DNA of 64,000 bases from contig NZ_CP020700.1 of NCBI RefSeq assembly GCF_003932715.1, positions 1,506,001 to 1,570,000 of the forward strand, in the 5' to 3' direction. The translations under genes and the position numbers were made by a program. The notes below the pieces were generated by a model. The model had not been told where the DNA came from. It ran no database searches and worked only from the letters and a program-made list of their open reading frames with translations. Shown piece by piece: positions 8,540 through 16,789 of the stretch. Positions within the stretch are counted from its first letter, which is position 1. Every line of letters starts with the position of its first letter. The stretch is from Streptomyces tsukubensis (GTDB lineage Bacteria; Actinomycetota; Actinomycetes; Streptomycetales; Streptomycetaceae).

Positions 8540-9469
8540 ATGTCCGGCAATCCCGGCCCGGCGGACGGCATCGTGTTCCGCAATACCGATCTACCTGCGC
8601 TTTTCCATCACACGGATGCCGTGGCCATCACCCGCCAGCGCGAGGCGATCGGCTCCGTACGCCGGCAGCTCCTGCTGCTCGTGGTGGGCGCAGCGGCCGC
8701 CGCGCTCCCCGCCTGGAAGCTCGGTGACACGATCCAACTGGCAGGCTTGATCAGCGCGTTGGCGTACGCGGGGGTGCTGGCGATCGGCATCCGCGCGTCG
8801 CGCAGCGGTGCGAAGTCCCACTGGCAGCTGAACCGCTCGGCCGCCGAGTACATCAAGTCGATGTGCTGGCGGTATTCCGTGCATGGAACACCTTTTGACG
8901 CACGCTCCGGCGACCCGGACGAATTGTTCGCCCAGCGACTCGAAGAAGGACTCCGGGAGCTGTCCAAAGTGGGCTGGCAGGATCCCCGGGCGGACCTTCC
9001 CGAGGTGGCCTCGGGAGAACTCGTCACCCCCGCCATGCGGAGGCTGCGGGAGCAGCCGTTCGGGCTGCGCCGGGAAACCTACGTCCGCGACCGGCTGATC
9101 GAACAGCGGAACTGGTACCACCGCAGTGCGGAGAGTTCGCGGCGGGTGGCCCTGGTGTGGTCGGGCACGCTCGCGGTCCTCACTCTGCTGGCGCTCGGCC
9201 TCTCCCTGCTGCACACGTTCTCCGTCGCCGGTTCGGTCGATGCTCTGGGCACGCTCTCCGCCGCGGCGGCTGCCTGTCTGGCCTGGAGCGAGATCCGCCG
9301 CCGCCGGCCGCTGATCGCCGCGCACTCACTGGTGGAGGAGGACCTCGCGGCGATGCACTCGGCGATGGAGACCTCGGTGACGGAGGCGCAGTGGCCTTCG
9401 GCGGTGTACGAGACCGAGCGGATCGTGTCCCCCCAGCACACCGACTGGCTGGTCCGGCACCGCAGTTGA
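8540..9469 (+). CDS. SLATT/DUF4231-like four-helix membrane protein
   Basis: A 309-aa protein with a strong ribosome binding site (gggggagg) just before ATG 8540. There are two pairs of hydrophobic helices, about 43-58 with 67-84 and 203-225 with 230-249. Each pair is flanked by the motif type of the SLATT superfamily (SMODS and SLOG-associating 2TM effector). After the first pair comes NRSAAEYIKSMCWRYSVHGT; before the second comes RDRLIEQRNWYHRSAESSRR. It therefore looks like a tandem SLATT protein. In this superfamily such proteins are proposed membrane-disrupting effectors controlled by a nucleotide or ligand sensor. The convergent neighbour is SLOG-like, which supports that reading. It is divergent from fxsA. 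Confidence 0.72.
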   Translation: MSGNPGPADGIVFRNTDLPALFHHTDAVAITRQREAIGSVRRQLLLLVVGAAAAALPAWKLGDTIQLAGLISALAYAGVLAIGIRASRSGAKSHWQLNRSAAEYIKSMCWRYSVHGTPFDARSGDPDELFAQRLEEGLRELSKVGWQDPRADLPEVASGELVTPAMRRLREQPFGLRRETYVRDRLIEQRNWYHRSAESSRRVALVWSGTLAVLTLLALGLSLLHTFSVAGSVDALGTLSAAAAACLAWSEIRRRRPLIAAHSLVEEDLAAMHSAMETSVTEAQWPSAVYETERIVSPQHTDWLVRHRS

Positions 9470-9497
9470 ACGTATCTCGGGGCGCGACGGGAGCCGT

Positions 9498-9974
9498 TCA
9501 GGGGCGCCGGAGGCCGTCCTGCCAGATCACCGTGACCGGTTTCCCGAGGTCGCGCGCGTAGTGGACGATATCGGCCGTCCCGCCGAGGCCCCGGGAGGGG
9601 CCGCCGTCCCAGACCGCCAGCAACCGGTCGCAGTTGTCTGCGATATAGGCCCCGGCCGCGTAGTAGGCCTCGTCGGTGGAGTGCCGGAACCCGAGCCGCA
9701 CCTCCCGGGTCGCGCGGCGCCGGTAGTCACGGAGGCAGTCCAGGTCGGCGGGGTCGAAGCCGTCCTCGTAGTCCTCGCTGGGGATCACGGCGGTCAGCGT
9801 CGCACCGCATTCCAGTGCGATGTCGGCGAAGAGCTGGTCGGCGCCGATCGCCAGGCTGGAGTAGGCCTCCAGCCCTTCCTCCCCCAGGCGGAGGGCGGCG
9901 AGCAGGCCCGCGCGGATATGCGCACGGCCCTCCGGGGGAATGATGCGGTGACCGGTGATACCGATGCGCTCCAC
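9498..9974 (-). CDS. SLOG-like Rossmann nucleotide-sensor protein
   Basis: A 158-aa protein from GTG 9974. It shows a single Rossmann-like domain: RIGITGHR at the N-terminus (3-10), YSSLAIGADQLFADIALE (38-54), RLLAVWDGG (117-125) and GGTADIVHYARDLGKPV (131-147). This is the pattern of the SLOG superfamily (SMF/DprA-LOG), which binds nucleotides or NAD-derived ligands. Its stop is 28 bp from the stop of the SLATT-like gene, in convergent orientation. Sensor function is inferred from the family and the partner. An uncharacterised nucleotide-processing enzyme is the alternative. Confidence 0.65.
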   Translation of the reverse strand: MERIGITGHRIIPPEGRAHIRAGLLAALRLGEEGLEAYSSLAIGADQLFADIALECGATLTAVIPSEDYEDGFDPADLDCLRDYRRRATREVRLGFRHSTDEAYYAAGAYIADNCDRLLAVWDGGPSRGLGGTADIVHYARDLGKPVTVIWQDGLRRP

Positions 9975-10201
9975 TGCCGTGCGACCCCCGTATCCTGCGC
10001 CTTCTCCAAGGGACAGCCCTTACGCTCCGCCATGGTCCCAGAACACGGCCCGCCGTCGAGACCCCGTCCGGATGGAGAACGGGGGCACCGGCCGTGGCGG
10101 GACCGGCGCCGGGCGCCACGGGCGCCGCCGGAACGCGCCGCGGGCCCCGAAGCGCCTCCTGCCGCAGGTTTGGGGCGGGGGGGGTACGGGCCCGGGGACG
10201 G

Positions 10202-11062
10202 TCATCGGGTCGTCGCGCGCCGCTCCCCCGCCGTCACCGGCACCGGCAGGGTGTTGCCCGGCGGCGGAAACGGGCAGATGAAGTGATCGGCGAAGGCGCA
10301 GGGCGGGAGCAGGGCGCGGTTGAAGTCGACCGTGACGGTGCCGTCCGCCGCCGGGGGGCGGGGGCGCAGGAAGCGGAAGCGGTAGCTGCTGTTCCCGCCG
10401 TCCGGGTCGGCGCCGGTGGCGGTGCCGGTGGGGTCGCTGAACACGGCCCACAGGGAGCCGTCGTCCTCGACCGCGACCCGCAGGGTCCGCTCGGCGCCGC
10501 CGAGTTCGAAGACGATCTCCCCGTCGAGGCCGAGGCCCCGCTCCACGCCGTCCGCGTTCCGCACCCGCAGTCCGGTCCGCTCCGGATAGGGGACGTAGCG
10601 TCCGGGCAGCGCCCAGCGGGCGTCGTACGCCGTCGCCTCGATTCCGGCGAAGGCCCGCCGGGCGGGGGCGCCGGGATCGAAGTCGCGTACCGCCCAGAGC
10701 CCTTCGCGGTGCAGCACCGGAAACCGGCGCTCGCCGTGGCCGGCCCGGGCTTCCCCGATGGGCCCGTGGTCGGCGGTGAGCCGTGCCTCCCCGGTGAACG
10801 GGGCGCCGTCGAGGGTCAGCCCGTCGCCGTCGGCCCCGGTGAGCCGTACCGCATCGCCCTCGGCGGTCCACCGCCCGGGAAGACCGGGGATCCGTCCGTC
10901 CGGATGGTCGTCCAGCCAGTGGGTGCCGGTGAGGGCGAGCGGTCCGTAGGGACCGGAGACGACCGCGGTGCGGCGTTCGTGCCAGAGCTGCCACTCCGCC
11001 GCCGCGCGGGCCTCGTCGGACGGACCGTCACCGGTCCCGGTGTGCTGTACGTGACCGGCCAT
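10202..11062 (-). CDS. DUF1684 domain-containing protein
   Basis: A 286-aa protein. The start at ATG 11062 (MAGHVQHTGTG) is chosen over an upstream extension of low-complexity composition. It has the DUF1684 layout: a helical N-terminus with EWQLWHERRTAVVSGPYGPL, beta-rich middle segments, and the C-terminal core GNSSYRFRFL ... VTVDFNRALLPPCAFADHFICPFPPPGN. That core contains the conserved N-R-A-x2-P-P-C-A-F motif. The biochemical role of the family is unknown to me. No operon partner is evident: 140 bp separate it from the DUF5685 gene upstream on the same strand, and 227 bp of GC-rich non-coding sequence lies on the other side. Confidence 0.82.
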   Translation of the reverse strand: MAGHVQHTGTGDGPSDEARAAAEWQLWHERRTAVVSGPYGPLALTGTHWLDDHPDGRIPGLPGRWTAEGDAVRLTGADGDGLTLDGAPFTGEARLTADHGPIGEARAGHGERRFPVLHREGLWAVRDFDPGAPARRAFAGIEATAYDARWALPGRYVPYPERTGLRVRNADGVERGLGLDGEIVFELGGAERTLRVAVEDDGSLWAVFSDPTGTATGADPDGGNSSYRFRFLRPRPPAADGTVTVDFNRALLPPCAFADHFICPFPPPGNTLPVPVTAGERRATTR

Positions 11063-11202
11063 GCCGGTCACCTTGCCATGCGGGGGCGCATCGGCACAGG
11101 ACCGGGGCGTGTGCCGCGTGCCCGGAGCGCCTCCGCCCGCCCGCGCGCCCCGAGGCCCTTCTGCGCCTCCGCCCGGACGGCGAGGGGCCGGGCCGGTCAT
11201 CG

Positions 11203-12495
11203 TCAGCCGTCGCAGGGGCAGCAGCAGCTGCATTCGCAGCAGTTGCAGAGCTCGCAGCAGTTTCCGTCGAGACCCTTGCGTCTTCTGCGGGACCAAGGGC
11301 CCTCCCAGCTCTCGCGGCAGCAGGGCTGACAGGTGCCGCAGACCAGGAGGGCGGCCCCACAGCCGCCGAGGAAGCTGCGGGGCCCGGGGCGGCCGCCGGG
11401 GCCCGGGGCGCCGCCCGGTCCGGGTGGCGGGTCGCCGTCCCCCCGTCCGCCGCCACCGCTTCCGGAGCCCCCACTCAGGCGCCCGCCGTACAGGCCTCCC
11501 CCACCGTCCGGACTCCCCCCGCCGTTTCCGGAGCCCTCACTCAGGCGCCCGCCGTACAGGCCTCCCCCGCCGTACGGGTTCCCGGTGCCCGGCCCGGAGC
11601 CGGGCGCCGCGGCCCGTCCCTCGTGGCGGTGCGTACAGGAGACGGTCCCGAAGGTCCGGTCCACCGCCACCGCGAGTTCGTGGGCGAGCAGCACATGGAC
11701 CAGCCGGTGGTCGGTGAACTCGGCTTCGCGCAGGGCCAGCCGTACGCCGTGCACCGCGTCGTCGGCGAGCCTGCGGGCCTCGGCCCGCGAGGTGCCGGTC
11801 GCGGTCAGCGGGTTCCAGGCGCCCGATGCCGCGTCCTGCTCCTGGTCCTCGACGGCGTCCAGCAGATGGGCGAGCCGGCCGAAGAACCTCCCGGCCTCGG
11901 CCAGCGGCACGGTGTTGCCCGGCCGTCCGGCGAGGACGGCGGTGTGGGCGAAGGCGGCCGCGGTGGCCGTCTCGGTGGGCTCGGTGACGGTGAGCAGGGA
12001 GGTCCCCGGCCCGGCGGACGCCTCCAGCCCGGCCTGCCGGTCGACGGCGTCGAGCAGCACCGCGGTGTCGAAGCCCAGCGCGGACCCGGTGCGGGTGCCG
12101 GCCCGGTCCCAGCCCGCGGCCACCCGGCGGGCGGCGGCGGCCAGCGGACGGCGGGCCAGCAGGCCGTCCCGGTCGGTGACATGGTCGCGTACCTTCGCCG
12201 ATGCCAGCACCAGGGAGACGGCCGCGGCCAGCCTCGCCCCCTCGCCCCGGGCCACCGGAGCGGTGCGCATACCGCGCAGCGGGCAGGGCCCCGCAGTACG
12301 GCGCGCGCCGGGCGCACGTTCGGACTGAGCCTCCGTCAGAACCGAGATGATCAACCCGTCGTAGTTGGTCACCACCCGGGCGAGCTGCCCGTGATCGGCG
12401 CGGAGTGCGAGGCAGAGCCCGCACAGATGCGCCATCCACTCGACTCTGAGCCCCTCGGTCAAACGGTGGGCACAAGGCCTGACAATTCCGAACAA
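11203..12495 (-). CDS. DUF5685 family protein with Cys-rich C-terminus
   Basis: A 430-aa protein with the conserved opening FGIVRPCAHRLTEGL and WMAHLCGLCLALRADHGQ. The start is TTG at 12495, preceded by a GGGGGA ribosome binding site; an ATG 5 bp upstream is out of frame. Residues 1-290 are helical and hydrophobic, with several conserved Cys. Residues about 295-375 are a Gly/Pro/Tyr-rich linker containing two GGGGLYGGRLS repeats. The last ~57 residues hold about 15 cysteines, ending in ELCNCCECSCCCPCDG. Streptomyces orthologs also end in Cys clusters, suggesting metal binding or disulfides. Function is unknown to me. Confidence 0.8.
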   Translation of the reverse strand: MFGIVRPCAHRLTEGLRVEWMAHLCGLCLALRADHGQLARVVTNYDGLIISVLTEAQSERAPGARRTAGPCPLRGMRTAPVARGEGARLAAAVSLVLASAKVRDHVTDRDGLLARRPLAAAARRVAAGWDRAGTRTGSALGFDTAVLLDAVDRQAGLEASAGPGTSLLTVTEPTETATAAAFAHTAVLAGRPGNTVPLAEAGRFFGRLAHLLDAVEDQEQDAASGAWNPLTATGTSRAEARRLADDAVHGVRLALREAEFTDHRLVHVLLAHELAVAVDRTFGTVSCTHRHEGRAAAPGSGPGTGNPYGGGGLYGGRLSEGSGNGGGSPDGGGGLYGGRLSGGSGSGGGGRGDGDPPPGPGGAPGPGGRPGPRSFLGGCGAALLVCGTCQPCCRESWEGPWSRRRRKGLDGNCCELCNCCECSCCCPCDG

Positions 12496-12800
12496 AACAT
12501 CCCCCCATGCGGCCGTTCAGCGGCGGTTGTCCTACCGCCCGGGCATGCTGATCACACGCCTGTACGACCTCGGATGGTTCCCGGCGTCACCCATCCGGCT
12601 CGACTTTCATATTTTGAGCAGATCATGCGCCTTATTCGGGAAGGAACCTGACGAACCGCCACAAGTTCTGCACCAGTAACGTCACGAATCCCCTGTGCTG
12701 CGGCAATCCACGTGGCACCCGGTCCGCATGATGGACGACCATAGGGGCAGGGACGACAACAGACCGCCGAGACGGCGGACCACGGAGAAAGGAGGCGTCG
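12496..12800. promoter_or_regulatory. Divergent intergenic region upstream of DUF5685 and sepF-like genes
   Basis: 305 bp without a supported gene; reading frames across it on either strand are shadows. It must hold the divergent promoters. The only clear element is the ribosome binding site aaaggagg at 12787-12795, which fixes the start of the SepF-like protein. Confidence 0.4.
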
Positions 12801-13250
12801 ATGGGATCTGTTCGCAAGGCGAGCGCCTGGCTGGGCCTCGTCGAGGACCACGACGACCGCTACTACGCCGACGGCTACGACGGCGAGTACGCCGAGAGCC
12901 CCGAGACCGGCGAGGTCTGGGCCACCGACCCGCGGGTCAGAGTCGCCTCCGAATCCGTTGCCCAGGACGACAGCCGCCGGATCGCGACCGTCTCCCCCAC
13001 CTGCTTCCGGGACGCCCGGGGCATCGGCGAGCTGTTCCGTGACGGCGTCCCCGTGATCATCAATCTGACATCGCTGGAGTCCGCCGACGCCAAGCGCGTG
13101 GTGGACTTCGCCGCCGGTCTGACCTTCGGCCTGCGGGGGTCCATCGACCGGATCGCGACCCGGGTCTTCCTGCTGAGCCCCTCGGACACCCGCGTCGTCA
13201 ACGGCGAGGGACCGGGCCGGGCCCAGGACGGCTTCTTCAACCAGAGCTGA
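12801..13250 (+). CDS. sepF: SepF-family cell division protein (SflA-like paralog)
   Basis: A 149-aa protein. The N-terminal ~20 residues ([16 protein letters not shown]) resemble the membrane-binding amphipathic helix of SepF; an acidic tyrosine-containing linker follows. The C-terminal SepF fold reads [20 protein letters not shown], then [45 protein letters not shown]. SepF anchors FtsZ to the membrane. Streptomyces carries one SepF in the dcw cluster and two SepF-like proteins, SflA and SflB. The absence of dcw genes here, and the position a few genes from der, argue for a paralog, most likely SflA. A strong aaaggagg ribosome binding site supports the start. Confidence 0.85.
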   Translation: MGSVRKASAWLGLVEDHDDRYYADGYDGEYAESPETGEVWATDPRVRVASESVAQDDSRRIATVSPTCFRDARGIGELFRDGVPVIINLTSLESADAKRVVDFAAGLTFGLRGSIDRIATRVFLLSPSDTRVVNGEGPGRAQDGFFNQS

Positions 13251-13285
13251 GCGGGTGCGGCGCACCACCGGTCCGCCGCACCCGC
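13251..13285. terminator. Hairpin between convergent sepF-like and acyl-CoA dehydrogenase genes
   Basis: A perfect 12-bp stem, gcgggtgcggcg paired with cgccgcacccgc, with an 11-nt loop. It lies directly after the stop of the SepF-like gene and before the convergent gene's stop. There is no T-run, as is common for Streptomyces terminators. Confidence 0.6.
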
Positions 13286-13344
13286 CCGGTCGACCGCCCC
13301 GCCCTCCGGCGGATCCGTCGGGCCTCCCCCTGCCCCTTACTCCG

Positions 13345-14535
13345 TCACCGGAAGGCGTCCTGCCCGGTGAGCGCCTTCCCCAGCACGAGCTGGTGCATCT
13401 CCACCGTGCCCTCGTAGGTGAGCACGGACTCCAGATTGGTCGCGTGCCGCATCACCGGATACTCCAGCGAGATGCCGTTCGCCCCGAGGATCGTGCGCGC
13501 GGTGCGGCAGATCTCGATGGCCTCGCGGACGTTGTTGAGCTTCCCGAAGCTGACCTGCTCGGGCCGGAGCCGTCCCGCGTCCATCCGGCGCCCCAGATGA
13601 TGGGCGAGCAGGAGCCCCTTGTGCAGCTCCACCGCCATATCGGCCAGCTTGGCCTGGGTGAGCTGGAAGCCGCCGATGGGCCGGCCGAACTGCTCCCGGG
13701 TACGGGAGTACGCGAGCGCGGCGGCGAAACTCGACCGGGCCGCGCCCATCGAGCCCCAGACGATGCCGTAGCGGGCGTGGTTGAGACAGCCCAGCGGTGC
13801 GCGCAGCCCGTCCGCCCCCGGCAGCACCGCATCGGCGGGCAGTCGCACCCCGTCGAGCACCAGCTCGCTGGTGACACTGGCCCGCAGCGACCATTTGTGG
13901 TGGATCTCCGGGGCCGTGAAACCCGGTGTCCCGGCCGGTACGAGGAAGCCCCGGATCCCCTCGTCCGTACCCGCCCAGACGACGGCCACCCCCGCGACGG
14001 AGCCGTTGGTGATCCACATCTTGCGGCCGTCGAGCACCCAGTCGGAGCCGTCCCGCCGGGCCCGGGTGCGCATTCCGGCCGGGTCGGAGCCCTGGTCCGG
14101 TTCGGTGAGCCCGAAGCAGCCGATGATCTCCCCGGCCGCCATTCCGGGCAGCCAGCGCTCCCGCTGCTCCTCGGAGCCGTAGCGGTGGATCGCGTACATG
14201 GCGAGCGACCCCTGGACGGAGACCAGGGAGCGGATACCGGAGTCGGCGGCCTCCAGTTCGAGACAGGCGAGTCCGTACTGCACGGCGCTCGCGCCCGTAC
14301 AGCCGTAGCCGGTGAGGGTCATCCCGAGAGCGCCGATCGAACCCAGCTCCCGGGCCAGTTCGCGGATGCCGGGCAGCCGCCCCTGCTCGTACCACTCGGC
14401 GATATGCGGCAGGATCCGCGCGGCCGCCCACTCCCGCATGGTGTCCCGGACGCCCAGTTCGTCGGGGGCGAGCAGTTCGTCGAGGCCCAGGGGGTCGTCC
14501 GGGTCGAAGGGCGCGGGCTTCGCGGGGACGGTCAT
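13345..14535 (-). CDS. Acyl-CoA dehydrogenase, glutaryl-CoA dehydrogenase-like
   Basis: A 396-aa protein. The start ATG 14535 (MTVPAKPAPFDP) has GGAGG 8 nt upstream; a longer reading from 14589 lacks support. It has the full acyl-CoA dehydrogenase fold: GSIGALGMTLTGYGCTGAS, the FAD-binding GCFGLTEPDQGSDP and KMWITNGSVAGVAVVWA, and the C-terminal catalytic segment SVLTYEGTVEMHQLVLG. The glutamate of T-Y-E-G-T aligns with the catalytic base of glutaryl-CoA dehydrogenase. Predicted to be cytoplasmic, transferring electrons to ETF, possibly in lysine/tryptophan degradation. No pathway partners are adjacent, so the substrate is uncertain. Confidence 0.85.
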   Translation of the reverse strand: MTVPAKPAPFDPDDPLGLDELLAPDELGVRDTMREWAAARILPHIAEWYEQGRLPGIRELARELGSIGALGMTLTGYGCTGASAVQYGLACLELEAADSGIRSLVSVQGSLAMYAIHRYGSEEQRERWLPGMAAGEIIGCFGLTEPDQGSDPAGMRTRARRDGSDWVLDGRKMWITNGSVAGVAVVWAGTDEGIRGFLVPAGTPGFTAPEIHHKWSLRASVTSELVLDGVRLPADAVLPGADGLRAPLGCLNHARYGIVWGSMGAARSSFAAALAYSRTREQFGRPIGGFQLTQAKLADMAVELHKGLLLAHHLGRRMDAGRLRPEQVSFGKLNNVREAIEICRTARTILGANGISLEYPVMRHATNLESVLTYEGTVEMHQLVLGKALTGQDAFR

Positions 14536-14652
14536 GGCGGCAACCTCCGGACGCTCGTCGGCGGGCGGCGGCCCGGGGCGGGCTGCCACCGCATCGAAAA
14601 CTAGCAGCGGTAGACCGGCAGGGGTGCGGCACCCGGCCCCGGGAGACCGCGC

Positions 14653-16320
14653 TCAGCTCCGGTGCGCCACCTCGCGGCCCGGGCCCCGGCTCGGCGGCAC
14701 GGAGGCCGCGCGGGTGCGATGGGCGGTCGTGGGGTGCTCACCCGGCTCGCGGTCGGGCTCCGGGCAGGCGGTCTCCGCGCTCTCCTCGCTGCACATGGTC
14801 CTCGGCAGCCGGAGCGCGGCCAGTGCGCCGATCAGCAGCAGCGCCGCGCTGACCAGGAGCGTCACATGCAGTCCGCGGACGAAGGAGTCCCGGGCGGTGG
14901 ACCGCAGCAGCTCCCCCGCGGCACCGCCGAGCCGGTCTGCGACCTGCTGGGCCTCGCCCAGGGAGTGCGCCGCATCGTCGGCGGCGGCCCGGGGCACTCC
15001 GGGGAGCCCGCCGAAACCGGTGGCGTACGCGGCGTTCATCACGCTGCCCAGCAGGGCGATGCCCATCCCGGCACCGAGCTGGTACGAGGTCTCCCCGATG
15101 GCGGCCGCGCCGCCCGCATGGTCCTGGGGCGCTTCGCTGAGCATCGACTCGTAGGCGGCGAAGAGGGTCGTCTGGAGTCCGAATCCGAGCAGGACGAATC
15201 CGGCGGTGAGCAGGAGGGGACGGTCGTGCTCGCCCATGAGCGTCAGCAGCAGCACCGCTCCGGCGGTCAGCACGAAACCGCCGCCCGCCATCAGCCGCGG
15301 GCCGATCCGCCGCAGGGTGTACGAGCCGGTGGCGCCCGCCGCCATCGCCGCGAAGGTCAGCGGCAGCAGCCGCAGCCCGGTCTCCAGCGGGCTCAGCCCG
15401 AGCACGAGCTGGAGGTACTGGACGGCGATGAGTTCGAGGCCGACCAGCGCCAGCATGCACAGCACGATGCAGCCGACGGAGGTGGAGAAGGCGGGCGCGG
15501 CGAACATCCGGACGTCGATCAGCGGATGGCGCAGGCGCCGCTGCCGCCGGGTGAAGAACACCAGCAGGGCGGCACCGGCCAGCAGCGGGAGCACGGTGGC
15601 GGGGTCGAAGGGGTCGTGGCCGACCCCGAGCCGCTTCACTCCGAGGACCATCCCGAGCACACCGCCCGCGGCCATCAGCGCACCCAGGACGTCCCAGGGG
15701 CCTTCGAGGTCGCCCCGGGACTCCGGCAGCAGCCTGGCGCCCAGCGGCAGGATCAGCGCCATCAGCGGGATGTTGATCAGGAAGACCGAACCCCACCAGA
15801 AGTGTTCGATCAGAAAGCCGCCGAGGACGGGGCCGGTCGCCGCGCCCACCGCGGCGACCGCCGTCCAGATACCGATGGCGGTGGCCCGCTCCCGCCGGTC
15901 GGGGAAGACGGACCGGAGGACGGAGAGCGTGGCCGGCATGATCATCGCGCCGCCGACGCCCAGCAGGACCCGGGCCCCGATCAGCATGGCGGGGGTGTCG
16001 GCGTAGGCGGCGAGCGCGGAGGCCGCGCCGAAGATCCCGTAGCCGATGAGCAGGACCCGCCGCCGGCCGACGCGGTCGCCGAGGGTGCCGAAGAGGATCA
16101 GGAGCGCGGCGCAGACCAGCGGATAGGCGTCGACGATCCACAGTAGTTCGACACCGGTGGGGCGGAGGTCCTCGGTGACGGCCGGAACGGCGACATGGAG
16201 CACGGTCGCGTCGACGGCGACCAGCAGCAGGCTGACGCAGAGGACCAGCAGGACGACCCAGCGGTCTGCTCCGCCGTCCGCGGCGCGCAGTCGCGCCACG
16301 GCACCGGTCGTCCCTGCCAT
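14653..16320 (-). CDS. MFS transporter, DHA2 (14-helix) drug-efflux type
   Basis: A 555-aa integral membrane protein. The start ATG 16320 has GGAGGT 8 nt upstream. Motifs typical of the EmrB/QacA group are visible: VVLLVLCVSLLLVAVDATVLHVAVP (helix 1, with D), WIVDAYPLVCAALL, GTLGDRVGRRRVLLIGY (motif A) and GARVLLGVGGAMIMPATLSV with TAVAAVGAATGPVLGG (motif C-like). About 14 hydrophobic segments follow, then a polar C-terminal tail. It likely exports small hydrophobic compounds using the proton gradient. Substrate unknown. No TetR or MarR regulator is adjacent. Confidence 0.87.
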   Translation of the reverse strand: MAGTTGAVARLRAADGGADRWVVLLVLCVSLLLVAVDATVLHVAVPAVTEDLRPTGVELLWIVDAYPLVCAALLILFGTLGDRVGRRRVLLIGYGIFGAASALAAYADTPAMLIGARVLLGVGGAMIMPATLSVLRSVFPDRRERATAIGIWTAVAAVGAATGPVLGGFLIEHFWWGSVFLINIPLMALILPLGARLLPESRGDLEGPWDVLGALMAAGGVLGMVLGVKRLGVGHDPFDPATVLPLLAGAALLVFFTRRQRRLRHPLIDVRMFAAPAFSTSVGCIVLCMLALVGLELIAVQYLQLVLGLSPLETGLRLLPLTFAAMAAGATGSYTLRRIGPRLMAGGGFVLTAGAVLLLTLMGEHDRPLLLTAGFVLLGFGLQTTLFAAYESMLSEAPQDHAGGAAAIGETSYQLGAGMGIALLGSVMNAAYATGFGGLPGVPRAAADDAAHSLGEAQQVADRLGGAAGELLRSTARDSFVRGLHVTLLVSAALLLIGALAALRLPRTMCSEESAETACPEPDREPGEHPTTAHRTRAASVPPSRGPGREVAHRS

Positions 16321-16789
16321 GCCTTCTACCTCCAGTGATTCCCTCGCACCCGGCGGGCCCGGCCGCCCGGGAGACGGGGACGATCCCAGCGGCGTTCCGG
16401 CATCGGCGTACGAGTGAGCCGCAAGCGTACGCGAGTTCAGGTCACCGGCGCGTGGTCCCGCTCTCAACCGGGCGCACGCCGGGGTGTGGCGTGCGCCACC
16501 CTCGCCCGCGGTTCCCGTATGAGAAAAAATTCATACGGCCATGCGATGAACGCAATTGGGGGGCGGGTAGCGCCGAAAGGGCTTTCCGGTTGACCGGGTA
16601 CGGGCAAAACCGGTCCGGTCCGGCGGGCAAACGGCGGACGGCTCCCGGGCATTACGCCACGGCTGTTCCGGGATTTCCCGAATGAGCCGTCTTAAATTCG
16701 GCGTCAGGAGACATAGTCCACATCACATGGTCATCACGAACCCGCCGGATCGACCGGGTCACTCACTCACTCCCTGTAACGTCGATAGG
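16321..16789. promoter_or_regulatory. Divergent intergenic region with an AT-rich palindrome
   Basis: 469 bp between the MFS gene and the PAP2 gene. No supported ORF. At 16515-16538 a perfect 8-bp inverted repeat (ccgtatga / tcatacgg) encloses an A-rich 8-bp spacer, a conspicuous AT-rich spot in this GC-rich DNA. It lies about 195 bp upstream of the MFS start. It may be an operator or a hairpin. Confidence 0.45.

Noticed and set aside
1..9974. Prophage or integrative element carrying the fxs/SLATT region
   Set aside because: No integrase, attachment repeats, tRNA gene or phage structural genes seen; codon use is like the rest of the window.
12552..13268. 238-codon minus-strand frame over the SepF-like gene
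   Set aside because: Shadow; the plus-strand SepF-like gene has a strong ribosome binding site and family motifs.
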